A DNA stretch of 64,000 bases from NCBI RefSeq assembly GCF_020382885.2, contig NC_058511.1:2325501-2389500 (forward strand). The letters run 5' to 3'. The notes beneath the pieces were generated by a model. That model ran no database searches. It worked only from the letters and a program-made list of their open reading frames with translations, and was not told the DNA's origin. The stretch comes from Scatophagus argus (lineage: Eukaryota; Chordata; Actinopteri; Scatophagidae). Of the stretch, positions 13,001 to 25,000 are shown in pieces (positions within the stretch are counted from its first letter, which is position 1; each line of letters opens with the position of its first letter). The position numbers were made by a program, and so were the translations under genes.

Positions 13001-16000
13001 AGTCCTCAAGACTCCAGGTACAGTTTAAACTGACAATAAACTGGTTTTGTTTTTCTGAGGTTTTTTGCTTTAAAATATAACGATGAAGTAAATGTTGACT
13101 GCACAATGTAATCTCAAATCTCCAAAGACGACACCACAAGCTTTTAGACTTTACTTTCACCAAGGGATTCTGTGAAACTAAGGTCTGTTCACCAGGTATG
13201 AAATCATAATAATAATAAAGTCTGCCTGTTGATCCAGTCAGGCTGGCAGCCATTTTGTGTCTGCTTTCACATCTCCAATTAAAGACTAAATGATTGAGTA
13301 AACACATGCTTTTGTCCTGTGTTGCCGGTAGCTGCTACTCTGAGGAAAACGGAAAGCGGTCTGGTTGTGTCCCGCTTCAAACCGACTGACTGATGAGTTA
13401 CCTGGTGGAGATGAAGGTCTGGCAGGCTTCTCCTGCTTGGCCTCAGAGGTTACGTTGGCCCTGCTCACAGCCTCCAGCCTCGTTCTCAGTCTGATCGGCT
13501 GTCGCTCTGGTTCTGCATCTGTTCAAGACAAACAAACTACGCTCAGTTGGATGCCTGAAACAATAATGAAATGTCATTTCAGTGAACTGTCAGAGCTTTA
13601 CCTTTCTGGGCAGCAGACGCTTTGGCTTTCCTCTTGACCGGTGATGCTTCTGAGAGCAAAAACAATTAGTTTCCCCATCATCCTTCACCACACTGACCCG
13701 AATGATGACTGACTTTATGCAGATGAACGTCGCCGTGTGTAGTCACCTGTCTTTTCAGGAGCTGATTTCCTCTTCTGCCGAGCAGCTGCAGGCGCTAACA
13801 TAATGAGAAAAGAGCCTTGATTAGTGGCCTGAATAATTTGTTTTTCTGCTGAACTATCAGCAGCAGCTCCATCACATTAAGGAGGGAGGTTCCTCATCCT
13901 CTGTCTTCAAATCATTTTTGAACTTCTACAATCAAGACACTGTGGCCTGAGGACTTTTTTACCTTTCTTAGCAGCTGCAGCAGCTTTCTCCTTTCCAGCT
14001 GACTCTGTGGAAACAAACACAGCTGACTCACCGACGTGAAATGTGAATTAATACGGTCATAAAGGCTTCTTCACATCATGACGTTTACTTCTCAGTCTTC
14101 TCCCGCTCACAGATGGGAATCGACAACCAGATCCAGCTGAGAGCGGTTTCCTAATTGTCTGATCAATCAGAATCGTTAGACAATCTTATTGATCCTTTTA
14201 TTGATCTTTGTTAGCAGCACTCAGCTTGGCTGAATGAAAACGAATGCTGCACAAATATTCTCTTGTTTCATCCAGCTGGTGAGAGACAAACTGCTGAGAC
14301 TGAAAACCAACTGCAATGACATGGAAAACCTGTGTGGGCCTACTTTTATTCCACACAGAAAACTGATCAGGAATCAAGAAGGTAATCAATAAAGAATCAG
14401 AAGGGATGATAGCAGGCGTATCAATGACACCCTGGTAACAGTCCAGTAACAGTAACAGTAGCAGTCCATCCCTTTACCCCAGTATTAAAACTTGTTTTTA
14501 ATAATGTTGTTCCTGTGAAGTAAAAAAGTTTTATTTAACCAAAGATAATCAGGCGTTAATCACCTTTCTTAGTCACCACAGGAGTTTTGGTTTTGTCTTT
14601 CTTTGCTGTTGGTTCTGTAACAAAAAAGAAACAAAACATAATAAGTCAATTATATGTTTGAGTAAATGAATATTCCTTATGACAACCACAGTGTTTATTC
14701 ACCTTTGTGTACTTTGGGTTTGTCCTTGGGAACAGCAGCATCTAGAATCAGCAAAACGCGTGAAATTCTGTTATTCATGTCTCCCTGAAGTGTGTAATTG
14801 TGTGTGTGAATTTGCTACAACACTCAGAGAAAACATCAGACTGCTGAGCTGTAAACATAAATTACCTTTCTTTGTCTTCCCTTTGCCCGCTGCCGGCTCT
14901 GAGGGGATAATTGGAGTGAAATGGCCGTGCAGAGTTAATTTTCCATAATGAATGCATTCATACAGCACACTGTGTCATCGTACATCACTGCTTAGCGCTG
15001 CAGCTGTGGTTCGCCATGGGGAAACACTCACACTTACTGACAAATCAGGGAGAAGAGCGCAGTACCTTTTTCTGAATCAGCAGCCTTGGTTTTCTTCTTT
15101 GCAGCTGGAAAATATCAGATGTTAATTATTGTGCGCTGCAGTAATTAAGAGAAGCGTAATATCGTCTTTGACTCCTTGTGGTTTGTACCTTTCTTGGTGG
15201 AGGCAGCCTTCACTTCCTCCTCAACAGCTTCTGCTTCTTTAAGAGAGAAGAGTTTAGTTAGTTTGTATGGAGACAACTTTCAGTAGCGGTAAACACAAAA
15301 CGGTTAGAGATATCAACGACTGCTTTTTGATTGGTTACAATTCTGAACCAACATATGCAGAATGTAATTATGACCAGCAGCAATTCTAGTTAAAGATATT
15401 TTCAATTTAATTCTCACCAGTCAAAATGTAAATGACTGATGAGTGCAAATATTGGTTGTAGATATGTAATGTTGTTAGTGTTATCCTGATTGTGAAAAAG
15501 GAATTAGTGATATCTAAAATTAAATTTAGAAACACCATACTTGTTGTTATATTTCTCTTGAAAATGTTACATCAGTAACACTCAAATATTTATTGTTTAA
15601 TGATGATGGTTTCTTTCTAAACCTCTGGAAGCCAAGCTATCTCCGGGACGTTGACGCTGAAAAACTAAATGCAAATTAAAACATTTTAAAATTAATTATA
15701 AAGCAAAACAGAGAAATGATTTAAGTGCAGAATGGAAGCTTGTGAGTTTTTAAGCTTGAGCTGGATGCAGAATTATTCTTGCACTTTCTGGAGGTTTGCT
15801 TTGTCTCTGTGGTGCACGGCGAGCTAACGTTTGCTGAAAGGTTGGGGATGATGTTATGTTTTTTTATCCTTTAAAGGTGGATTGATTTTCCCAGCACAAA
15901 GCCGTCTGTAAACCTGTTTCATCGTCTTCCCTCTGGGCAGCTTCACCTGGAACCATCTGATCAGAATTTGCACGAATTCCAACACTTTTTAATGTCACAC

Positions 16001-19000
16001 CATATTTCAAACCCTAAAGATTTAAAATGCCTGGCATTTTTCACACATACTGTGTGTGAGATAACTGACTGAAAGGTTTGGATGTGCACGTCCTGTGTGG
16101 CCTTTTACTTCAGAGTTACTTAATGCTCATATCTCAGTCACTCCTACTGACTCTTCTCACCCTGGACTGGAGCTCCAGCTGGCTGAGCTCCAGCTGCTGG
16201 AGTCTGGATCTCAGGCTGGTCAGGAGACTCTTGCTCTGGGGCTTCTGGCTGCACTGGCTCAGCTGGTGGGACTGGCTGGGTTGGCTCTGGTAGAGGAGGC
16301 ATCGCTGGCTGCGCTGGCGGCTGATACGGCTGATAATGAGCGTAGAGCGGCTGCATGGGCGGAGGCGGCTGGTGCTGGTAGAGAGGCTGCATCGGAGGAG
16401 CTCCAGGATGAACAGTCAGAACAGGAGCAGAGGGAGCTGCTTACACATTCCAGCAACAGAGACGGAGAATGAATATTAAAGCAAAGGTGTTTCACCGATA
16501 TGGTAGCACTTACAGTTGACATGACAGCAGTGTGAGTACCTGACATGGTCGGAGGAGGGTACGGGTTGTCTGTGACCACGTGATGAACTGGAAGGTGGAG
16601 TGCAGGCAGGGAGAACAGATAGTTGAAGTCGGCCATCACATCAGTGAATTTTTCAGACTGTCTCCAAAGGCTACTTACCGTACCAGCCAGGCGGAGAGGG
16701 GCAGTAGACGGGTGCAGGTCTGCAGGGGCCAACTGAAACACACGTATAAATACAGTATGTGTAAATAAATCTGTTGGTTTGTCTCATATGGAGCGATTTC
16801 AGAGGGATTTAGATTATTACAAAATGCAAATCAAGTGACAAATAACGATGTGCAGTTACAGGTTGAACCCGTGGATTTGTGTCCAGGTACTTTGCTTCTT
16901 GAAATCACAAAGGAGGTGACAGGTTTTATACCTTCTTGTCCAGATTCTGGGACTTCTTCTTGTTTCTTGGTCTCCTTTTCTGTCAAAGAAATGAAAAACT
17001 TCACCTGTCTCTCCCAGCATCTCATTCCAGATGTTTGGATGTCAGACTTTGTCCTGCAGGAGATTCATTCAGTCTGTCTTTCATGCATCCATCCTGATTG
17101 TCCAGACTGTGATTTCACTATGCTCGTTTATTCTTCTGTTCCCAAGAAAAGGAATCCTGTTGGATTTATTTTGGGGAGGTTTTCTTTATCTGAATCAGGG
17201 GCCTCAGGACTGTAGACTGCAAAGACCCTCAAGGCACATTTGTGATTTGTGATATTAGACTGTAAATCTGACTTGACTCAACACATCATAGATACTGTAC
17301 AATAGTTTTTCTAGTTCCTCTCACAGAATGCTTGTGGGTCACTAACCTGTTTTGGAAGTTTTGGTCTTTTTCTCTTTCTTGGCTTTTGTGTTGGATTTTT
17401 TATGAAAAGAAAACATCAACATCAGTTAAAGAAATAGAGACACATTTCAAGACATATTCAGTTCATTTGGAGGTTTCTTACAGCTCAAGTTCAGATGAGA
17501 AGATTGATCTCATTCTCATATCTGTACGACAAATTCGAAGCCACAGTGTTCAACTGGTTAGCGTAGCTTAGCTTAGCTTAGCTTAGCATAAAGACTGGAA
17601 ACATGGGAAAACAGAGAGCTTGACTTTCTCCTGTGTAATATAAAAAAACCCTGTAATATCAACAATTTTGTTTGCTTTATAAACGTTGGTGTTTGTCGTG
17701 CCAGTTGGTGAGTCTTAGAGGTGCCAGCACCACTGAACACATACAGACTCGCGATACCGAGCTAAGATGATTGGCTGCTGACACTAATCTGTCATTTAAT
17801 GAACAGATAAGTGAATAAGCATATTCCCCAAAATGTTGCCCTGTTCCTTTAAACCTAAACAAGACTATATAGTAACTCTGAGTACCTTTGAGGATGGTGG
17901 GAATCCTTCTGATCCTCCTGATTTTTGGCCCCAGACCTGCAACTCTGGGTAGAGCTGAATACAACACATAAATGGATCCCATTTAGTTTTAAAGACAAAG
18001 GTCGTTTAAATATATATATATGTTACAGAATTCAGTGTTACCAGTCCTCTTTGGCTTGTCGTCTGTCTTCACGGCATCATGCTCTGAAAATTAGAAATTA
18101 AACAATTACAAAACCACAGAAGATTAAAGGCACTTGGCTATGGCCCACAATGCTCCATTAGAAATGTTTAGATCTGTCTCTAAAGTAACACTCACCTCCG
18201 ACCTGATCCATCAACCACTGCTTAGTTTATAATGCTAACTCTAAAAAACATCAAACTTCATCATCACAAACTAAAATTATTTGCATTTTCATCTCAGAGA
18301 ATATTTTGACTGGTTGGCTGGCTTCAATGGGAACTTAACAAAAAAGCTCAGACTGTGGTCGGTACCTTTTCTCCTTCTCACAGCTGAAACCCTCCGAGGA
18401 GCATCTGAAAACACACACACACACACACACACACTGAACTGTTCACACTGATCTCCTCTTTCGAGTCCCTGCTCTGACTTTATTATCTGTTACACTGACA
18501 GTGTAATACTGTAGGTTTGACATTACAGGAGCATCACAAACCTTTCTTGGCTGCAGTCTTGGTGACAGACTCTTTGGCCTTTGCAGACTGCATACAGGGA
18601 CACACTGAAATCACAAAGCATGAAGTTTTCATTTCGGTGGAGCTAAACCTGATGAGTTGCTGTGAATTATCTTCCATCTCTGACCTGTGGGCTCAGACTT
18701 TGGTGCTTCTTCCTCAGGTTCAGGCACCGGTTTGATCACATCCACCGACGCCTTCTCCTCATCGTCGTCTTCGTCGTACTCCTCTTTTTTGTCTTCGGGT
18801 TCGTCCACGGTTTTCTTCAGTCCAGCTGTCGACCCTTCATCTTCTCCCTCACCCTCCTCCTCCTCGCGAGCAGCAGGCTGACTGGTGGCTGAGGGTGAAA
18901 GTGGTTGTTTGTGGCAGTTTGTATTCATTTGTGAGGTGGCTGATTGCCCTAACGAGTCACCGGAATCTACCAAATCAGAAGGTGTTGGGTGGACGAACAG

Positions 19001-22000
19001 CAGCGACAGACCTGATGTCGGATCAGATTAGAGTGCAGATGCTTTGATCTTTTTCACTTGGATGTCATATGCAAACATTTATTTATCATCACCAATTTGA
19101 GGGCTTATGCATTGTACTGTATCTGACAGACTGAAGCTGCAGTATGAAGATTTAATTTGCTAAATCTTTCTTTACTGTACTGTATAAAACATGTTTTTAC
19201 AAACAACAATTTTCTGCTTTTAGATTAGAAACAATGTGTTGTTGTTGTTGTGTGATATTATTGTCTCAATACTTTAAAAACACTAACTATCAAATGTTCA
19301 CACTTTGCTTCGACAGCATTGCTTATGAGCTTTAAATGATTTTACTGCTCTGTTGAACGAGTTCAGATAAGCTTGTGTTGTTTCACTGTGTGTATAAAGG
19401 ATGTGTGATACCCACCAGTTTTTTCAGCGTCAGCGTCCTCAGATTCATCTTCATCAGCAGCCTGTTTGACCTCGTCCTCGTCCCCGTCCTCGTCCTCGTC
19501 TTCTGTGTCTCCCTCTGGCTTTACTGCCTCCTCCTGGACGGTGAACGCCGCTGCAGTGGCAGCTGACAAACACAGTATGATTTAAGTTCACAGTCACTGC
19601 ACATGAAATGAAAGCGTCACCAATTTTTTATCTGTTGAAATATGCTGGGCAACAATTTGGGATCTGAAAATTAGAAAAACTGGACTGATTCTACAAGAAA
19701 ATTGAGATAAAAAAAAAGGCTGAAATGCACGGTTGTAATAAAATGTATTCATCTTTTTAAAATCCAGATTCATCCCGATGAATTATTTCAATATATTACT
19801 ATTATATTTGTTTATTTGTTGTTTATTTATTTCCCTCTCCATATGTCTGGATCTTAAAATGGTACTCTTATAAATACTGGAATAAATAATTAAAATCAAA
19901 TTTATCGGTAAAATGAGCAGTGAAATAACTCAAAATGGAAATAATCAATAATTCTGAACTACCTGCTAGCAAGATGTCATCATCTTCCTTGTCTTCATCG
20001 TCATCATCGTCTTCTTCATCCTCACTCACTAAGGACTCTGCTTTGAGTTCTTCATCGTCTTTCTCAGTGTCAACAAATGCTCCCGTGATCTCCTTCTCTG
20101 CCTCTTGATCGAAAGCAAACTCAAATGAGCTGGCATCGATGTCTTCATCATCTTTATCGTCATCGTCGGTCGTGTCATAGGAGACGTCATCACTGAACAC
20201 AGTGTCTCCGACAGATTCTTCGTCCGTTTTAAGAGTGATCTCGTCATCATCATCTTCATCACCTAAGATTCCGCTGTCCGTGCTCTCAAAGAGCGGGATG
20301 TCAACTTCCTCCTCCTCTTCATCTTTTTTATCATCATCATCTTGGATGTCCTCGTCGGTGACATCATCAAGTGTGTCATCCTCATCTTCAACATCCCTGA
20401 GATCAACGTGAAGGTCTTTGTCAAGGTCAAGGTCGTCATCTTTGAGGTCACTGTCTTCCTCATCATCTTCATCATCTGCAAAGTGCTCAGAAGAGGCAAC
20501 GGAGGTGTCCTCATCTGATTGGTCCAGATCATCATCCTGGTCCACATCAGCATCTTCACCTACTTTGATGTCCTCTTCGTCATCATCTTCTACCGCATGC
20601 AAAGGAGGGAGATCTTCCTCTTCAACAAGTTTATATTCGTCAATGTTGACATCCTCATCATCCTCACTAGCAGCAGAAATAGGAGAAAGATGAAGTTCCA
20701 GGTCATCATCGGTGTCTTCTGCAATGACATCATCGCTATCAGACGTTGTGACACCCTCAGCTAATCTGTCGTCTTCATCGTCGTCGTCATCCAGCCCTTC
20801 TTCCTCCTCAGTGGAAGTAAGTGCAGATTCACTAATGTCCGAGGTGTCAGTGAATGCATCGTCACTGGTATCATCTTCATCATGTTCCTCTTTTCCATCA
20901 TCTTCATCAGGCAGAGTTTCATCTTTGTCACTGCCCTTGACCTCAACAGGTGCGTCAGACTCGGAATCAGGTGACTCTTCATCCTCAGAAGAGGAGACAG
21001 GTTCAGGAGAAACTTCATCATCTTCATCAGCAGCATCTGCCATCTCTTCTTCCTCTTCATCATCACCATCTTTGTCAGCCTCTTCTTCAGCTGCTTCATC
21101 TTTTTCTTTCTCTTCCTCAGTCTCACCTGCAGCTGCTTCTGGTTCCTTCTCATCTCCCTCCTCTTGCTCATCCGCCTCCTCCTCTGACTTCACATCATCC
21201 TCCTCTTCATCAGCAGCTGCTTCACTTCCCTCTTCCTCTTCCTCTTCCTCTTCCTCTTCCTCTCTTGGCCCTTCTTGCTCATCCTCTTCTACCTCCTCCT
21301 CGTATTCCTCTTCTTCTTCTTCCTCCCCATAATACTCCTGTTCCTCCTCATAATACTCTTCCTCCTCTTCGTACTCCTCTTCCTCCTCTGCGTACTCCTC
21401 CTCTAGTTCTTCCTCCTCTTCTGCATACTCTTCTTCCTCACCAGCAGCTTCCACTTCGTCTCCCCCTTCTCCCTCCTCCTCTCCCTCCACTTCTTCCTCC
21501 TCCACAACTTCAACTGCTGGACGTTTCATCTTTGCTTGCATCCCTATAACTACAGGAAACATGCTAACGTTCTGCATCAGACAATCAAACACTGAATAAT
21601 ACCACTGGCAGCTGTGTCACCAACCTTTTAGCATCTACTTCACAGTGATTTTGTCATAATCTCTGAACACGTAGCTCATGAAGTACATAGGCTAACTTTA
21701 AGCATCCTACATAACCAGTCAAGAACCGACAAGTTGCTCAGTTTTGGCCTGTAAACAGTACAAGGTCACATAAGAATGTGCCAAACAGGAGGTACAAACC
21801 TTTACTTCGGGATGGCAGGAATTCTCCTAGAACACAAAAACAATAATGCAAATCAGCAACATAACAAAACAAAACAGATTTAACTGGATCAAGCCCGATA
21901 TTGTTTGGACACCAGCTCACACACGGTTCTCTGTCAGTTTTAGTAGGAGTTTAATAGCTTAGTGGAAGCAGTTATCATTGAAAGTCAGTGAGAAACAGAC

Positions 22001-25000
22001 AAGCTTTGAAAGGTTATCATGGAAGCGAAATAATAAACAACACGTACATTTGAGTACAGCTAGTAAAGAGATTTATTCTTGTTGTCTCCATGACTCTACT
22101 GTTAGAGTGAGGGATGGGACTGATTGTGTCCATAAAGAGTTAATCTATGAGTTAAAAATAGAAAATACCTTTTGCTTTTTTAATCTTCACCTCCACTTCC
22201 TCCACCTCCTCCTCCTCCAACCATCTCGAATCTTTGAGATCGTTCATAGATAAAGTCAGCTTGAAACGTTCACCATAACAACAATCAAGTCTCCTAAATC
22301 CAGAAGTTCAGGTTATTCGATAGCGTTTGCCATACAAAGTCAAGTAAGGACAGAATGCAGTAAAGTACACTGCATTAAAGGGGATTTTAGGTACTACTTT
22401 TATAGTTTTTTGAATGAAAGCATAAACATCTGAATCTACGTACGTGGACAAATACGTTTCTGGGTAAAACTACTTCCTCTTTAGGAGAACCTACAGTCAA
22501 ACTTCCCACAGAAAAGAACGGCACAGTGCGGCAAAGCATTCATAGCAGCAAGCAAAAGCTTTTTCATCTCTTTATCTGCAGCAGAAAGATGAATGCAACA
22601 GCAGATGCATTTAAAACTGCATCGACACCAACCTTTTTTTCTCACGGCGTATAGATTTCCTGGTGAAGAGGAGAGAGAAATGAATGAATGCACTGTGGTG
22701 CTTTAACATAACCGTGATCCCGTAGTGGATGAAGTATTCAGATCCTTAACTTAAGTAAAGCTACTAATACCACACTGAAGAAATACAGCAGAGAAAATGT
22801 TACTTAAGTAAAAGTGTGTGTAGTACAGTCTAAACAGGACTACATTTTAGTACTCAGTGCAGTCCAATCCTCAGTCTCATCCTGTGTGCATTGTGACTGT
22901 ACCTTCCTCTTCCTCAGGAGCGATCAGGCTGGCAGCAAACTTTAACACGGCACTGATCAGGTTTGTTGATCCCTCCACGGCGTCGTTCACCGCCTTCATG
23001 GGGTCGGAGCCGATCTTGCTGAGGCCTCCTGGCGGAGCAGGAACAAGAAGATGCCAGCGGATTCATTCACTCTTTTTGTTTGAATGAAATGTTTTCACGG
23101 GCCAAACGCATTCAATTTTAGTAAGAGTTTCTGTACTCTTACTCACACATTCCCCCACTGCAGACAAAACCCTCATTCAGTGCAGTGAGGAAATGTTCGA
23201 AAACATGAAATCTACAGCGAAGGGTTAAACTGGGGTGGTGCTGCAGGCGTTGAACTCAAAAACCCTCAGAGGTTGATAAGTGGTCAATTGGTAGCAGAGA
23301 CCTTCCAGTCCACCTTCCAGTTTAATGGCTGTAAGAGGCCTTCTGTCGTGCCAAAAAGCATTTTAGCAATCACATCGACCCTCTTTCATCAAGCTGTTAT
23401 TCATGTTTTAAATCGGTCTGACAGAATATTGATTTTTCTCATCACGTTTTTAAAATGTCCCAGTTTGATGAAGGAGGACCGAAAATGTTTAAAACATTTG
23501 GAATCAGGGCAATTAAACACATCTGAATCCTGGCGAGAAGTTTAGAAATCAGTGTAGAAGCAAGTTGGTGAAAACTAAGAAAACTAAATACTAGAATGCT
23601 TTTTGTCTTTCTTAATTTAGACATTATGTGATCCACATTTTCTCTATATTCAATGCATTGTTCTTTAATCTACCTAAACTGAAGAGTAGTTTGAATATTT
23701 CAGTTTTCCGAGCCCTGAATGCGACCTAATGTAAAAAAATGAATGTACTTTAGAAGAAAACCAACCAGAGCATAAAAATGCCCTTAAAGGCAGAGATTTC
23801 AAATGAAACTGATTTTATTATAGTTATTTTTTTTTTCTTCCTGAACTTCAGTAAATCAAGCTGACCTGGAGTAGTTTAAAAGTACACAAATATTTGACCC
23901 ATTTTTCTCTCTTCACACACAGTAGAAGCGACAGACATAAAAAACATATATATATAGGATACACATGCTAAAGAAATCAGAAATATCACAAACTAAACTA
24001 CAAACTACCCATGAAGTCATAACTGAACAGGACAATGTCAATATGAAGCACGAAGGCAGCATCAGAAAGCAGCTCGTACTGTCCTCACATCGATGGCTAA
24101 CGTCAGCAGTCAGTGTTAGGCAGTTAGTGGTTTTTATCAGAAACAGCCTCTGGTCTGAGGAGTTAGTAGCAGGTAAGGTGCCTTGCCTCTATGGCCTGAT
24201 TCCTTTAAAACCTTCCTGACGGCAGGAGGAGGACGACCTGGTTGGATGAGAAACACAGCAAAGATGTTTAGCAGAGTGAAGCACAGAGAGGAGAGAGGAA
24301 GGAAAGACGTGCAGCTGTGGTGATGATGATGAAGAGGAAACACACAGACTGTTGTCTGTGACACGGTGAGAAAACATGGATTTGAATTAATACTTTCTGA
24401 GAAAGAACAGAAGAGAAATTGATGTTTATATTAATGCAGATTTGCTCATGTTCTGATGTCTTTTGTTTCAATGTGAAAGAGTGAAAATGAAAGCAGTTAG
24501 AAACATGTGTGCTGCTCTGTTCTGACTTTGCCGGGTTATTCCAGTTTCTTGCATGTTTCTTCTATTAATTTACAAGTGCAATAAGTTAGGAAATGAACGA
24601 GCAAAACACAAGGATGTTCGTGTTAAGGTTAGGAAACTGTGTAGAGTTGAACACGACAGAAAATAATGAAGTTTTGAAAACTTTGTTTGCCTTAATGTTG
24701 TGAGGAAAGGTGGAACCAGTGCTTAGTCATTTCACTGCGACAGGGAAACACGACTGAGTAAAATTAGTATATTATAAACAAGAGCACTTCAGTGTCCTGT
24801 TGAATGACACATTATTCTAAAATATCACAATACATATATATCACAAAAACAGGATTTATAAGGGTCGTGTTTGCGACTGTTGGCCGCTTCAAAAGCCTGC
24901 TTTTAACCATGTATGTCCAAGGTGTTCATAGTGAATTTATTATTTGTGTTAAACTTACTTAAATATGTATATAAATGTATAATAATATGTATATAAATGC

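Larger units (their letters stand above)
16932..18604 (-). other. trdn: trdn basic exons, block 1
   Basis: Six small phase-1 exons on the minus strand: 18542-18604 (VCPCMQSAKAKESVTKTAAKK), 18366-18404 (APRRVSAVRRRK), 18042-18083 (HDAVKTDDKPKRT), 17886-17954 (Arg/Ile rich, PKIRRIRRIPTIL), 17347-17382 (KKEKKTKTSKT) and 16932-16979 (KETKKQEEVPESGQE). Lys/Arg-rich and alternating-charge exons like these match the KEKE-type luminal region of triadin, which contacts calsequestrin and the ryanodine receptor in mammals. The 18604 acceptor was chosen because only it keeps the phase; a nearer AG at about 18588 would shift the frame. The 18404 acceptor is preceded by a (TG)12 tract. Confidence 0.75.

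Noticed and set aside
20712..21332. A 206-codon Ser-rich plus-strand open frame, and a His/Leu/Pro-rich one at 20950-21549
   Set aside because: They are antisense to the acidic trdn exon; GAG/GAT codons read backwards give Ser and Leu. There are no splice flanks or motifs.
24137..24364. Possible extra trdn exon near 24210-24235 (GRPPPAVRK after a CCAG acceptor)
   Set aside because: Its only GT donor ends in the wrong phase, and the exons on either side already join in phase.
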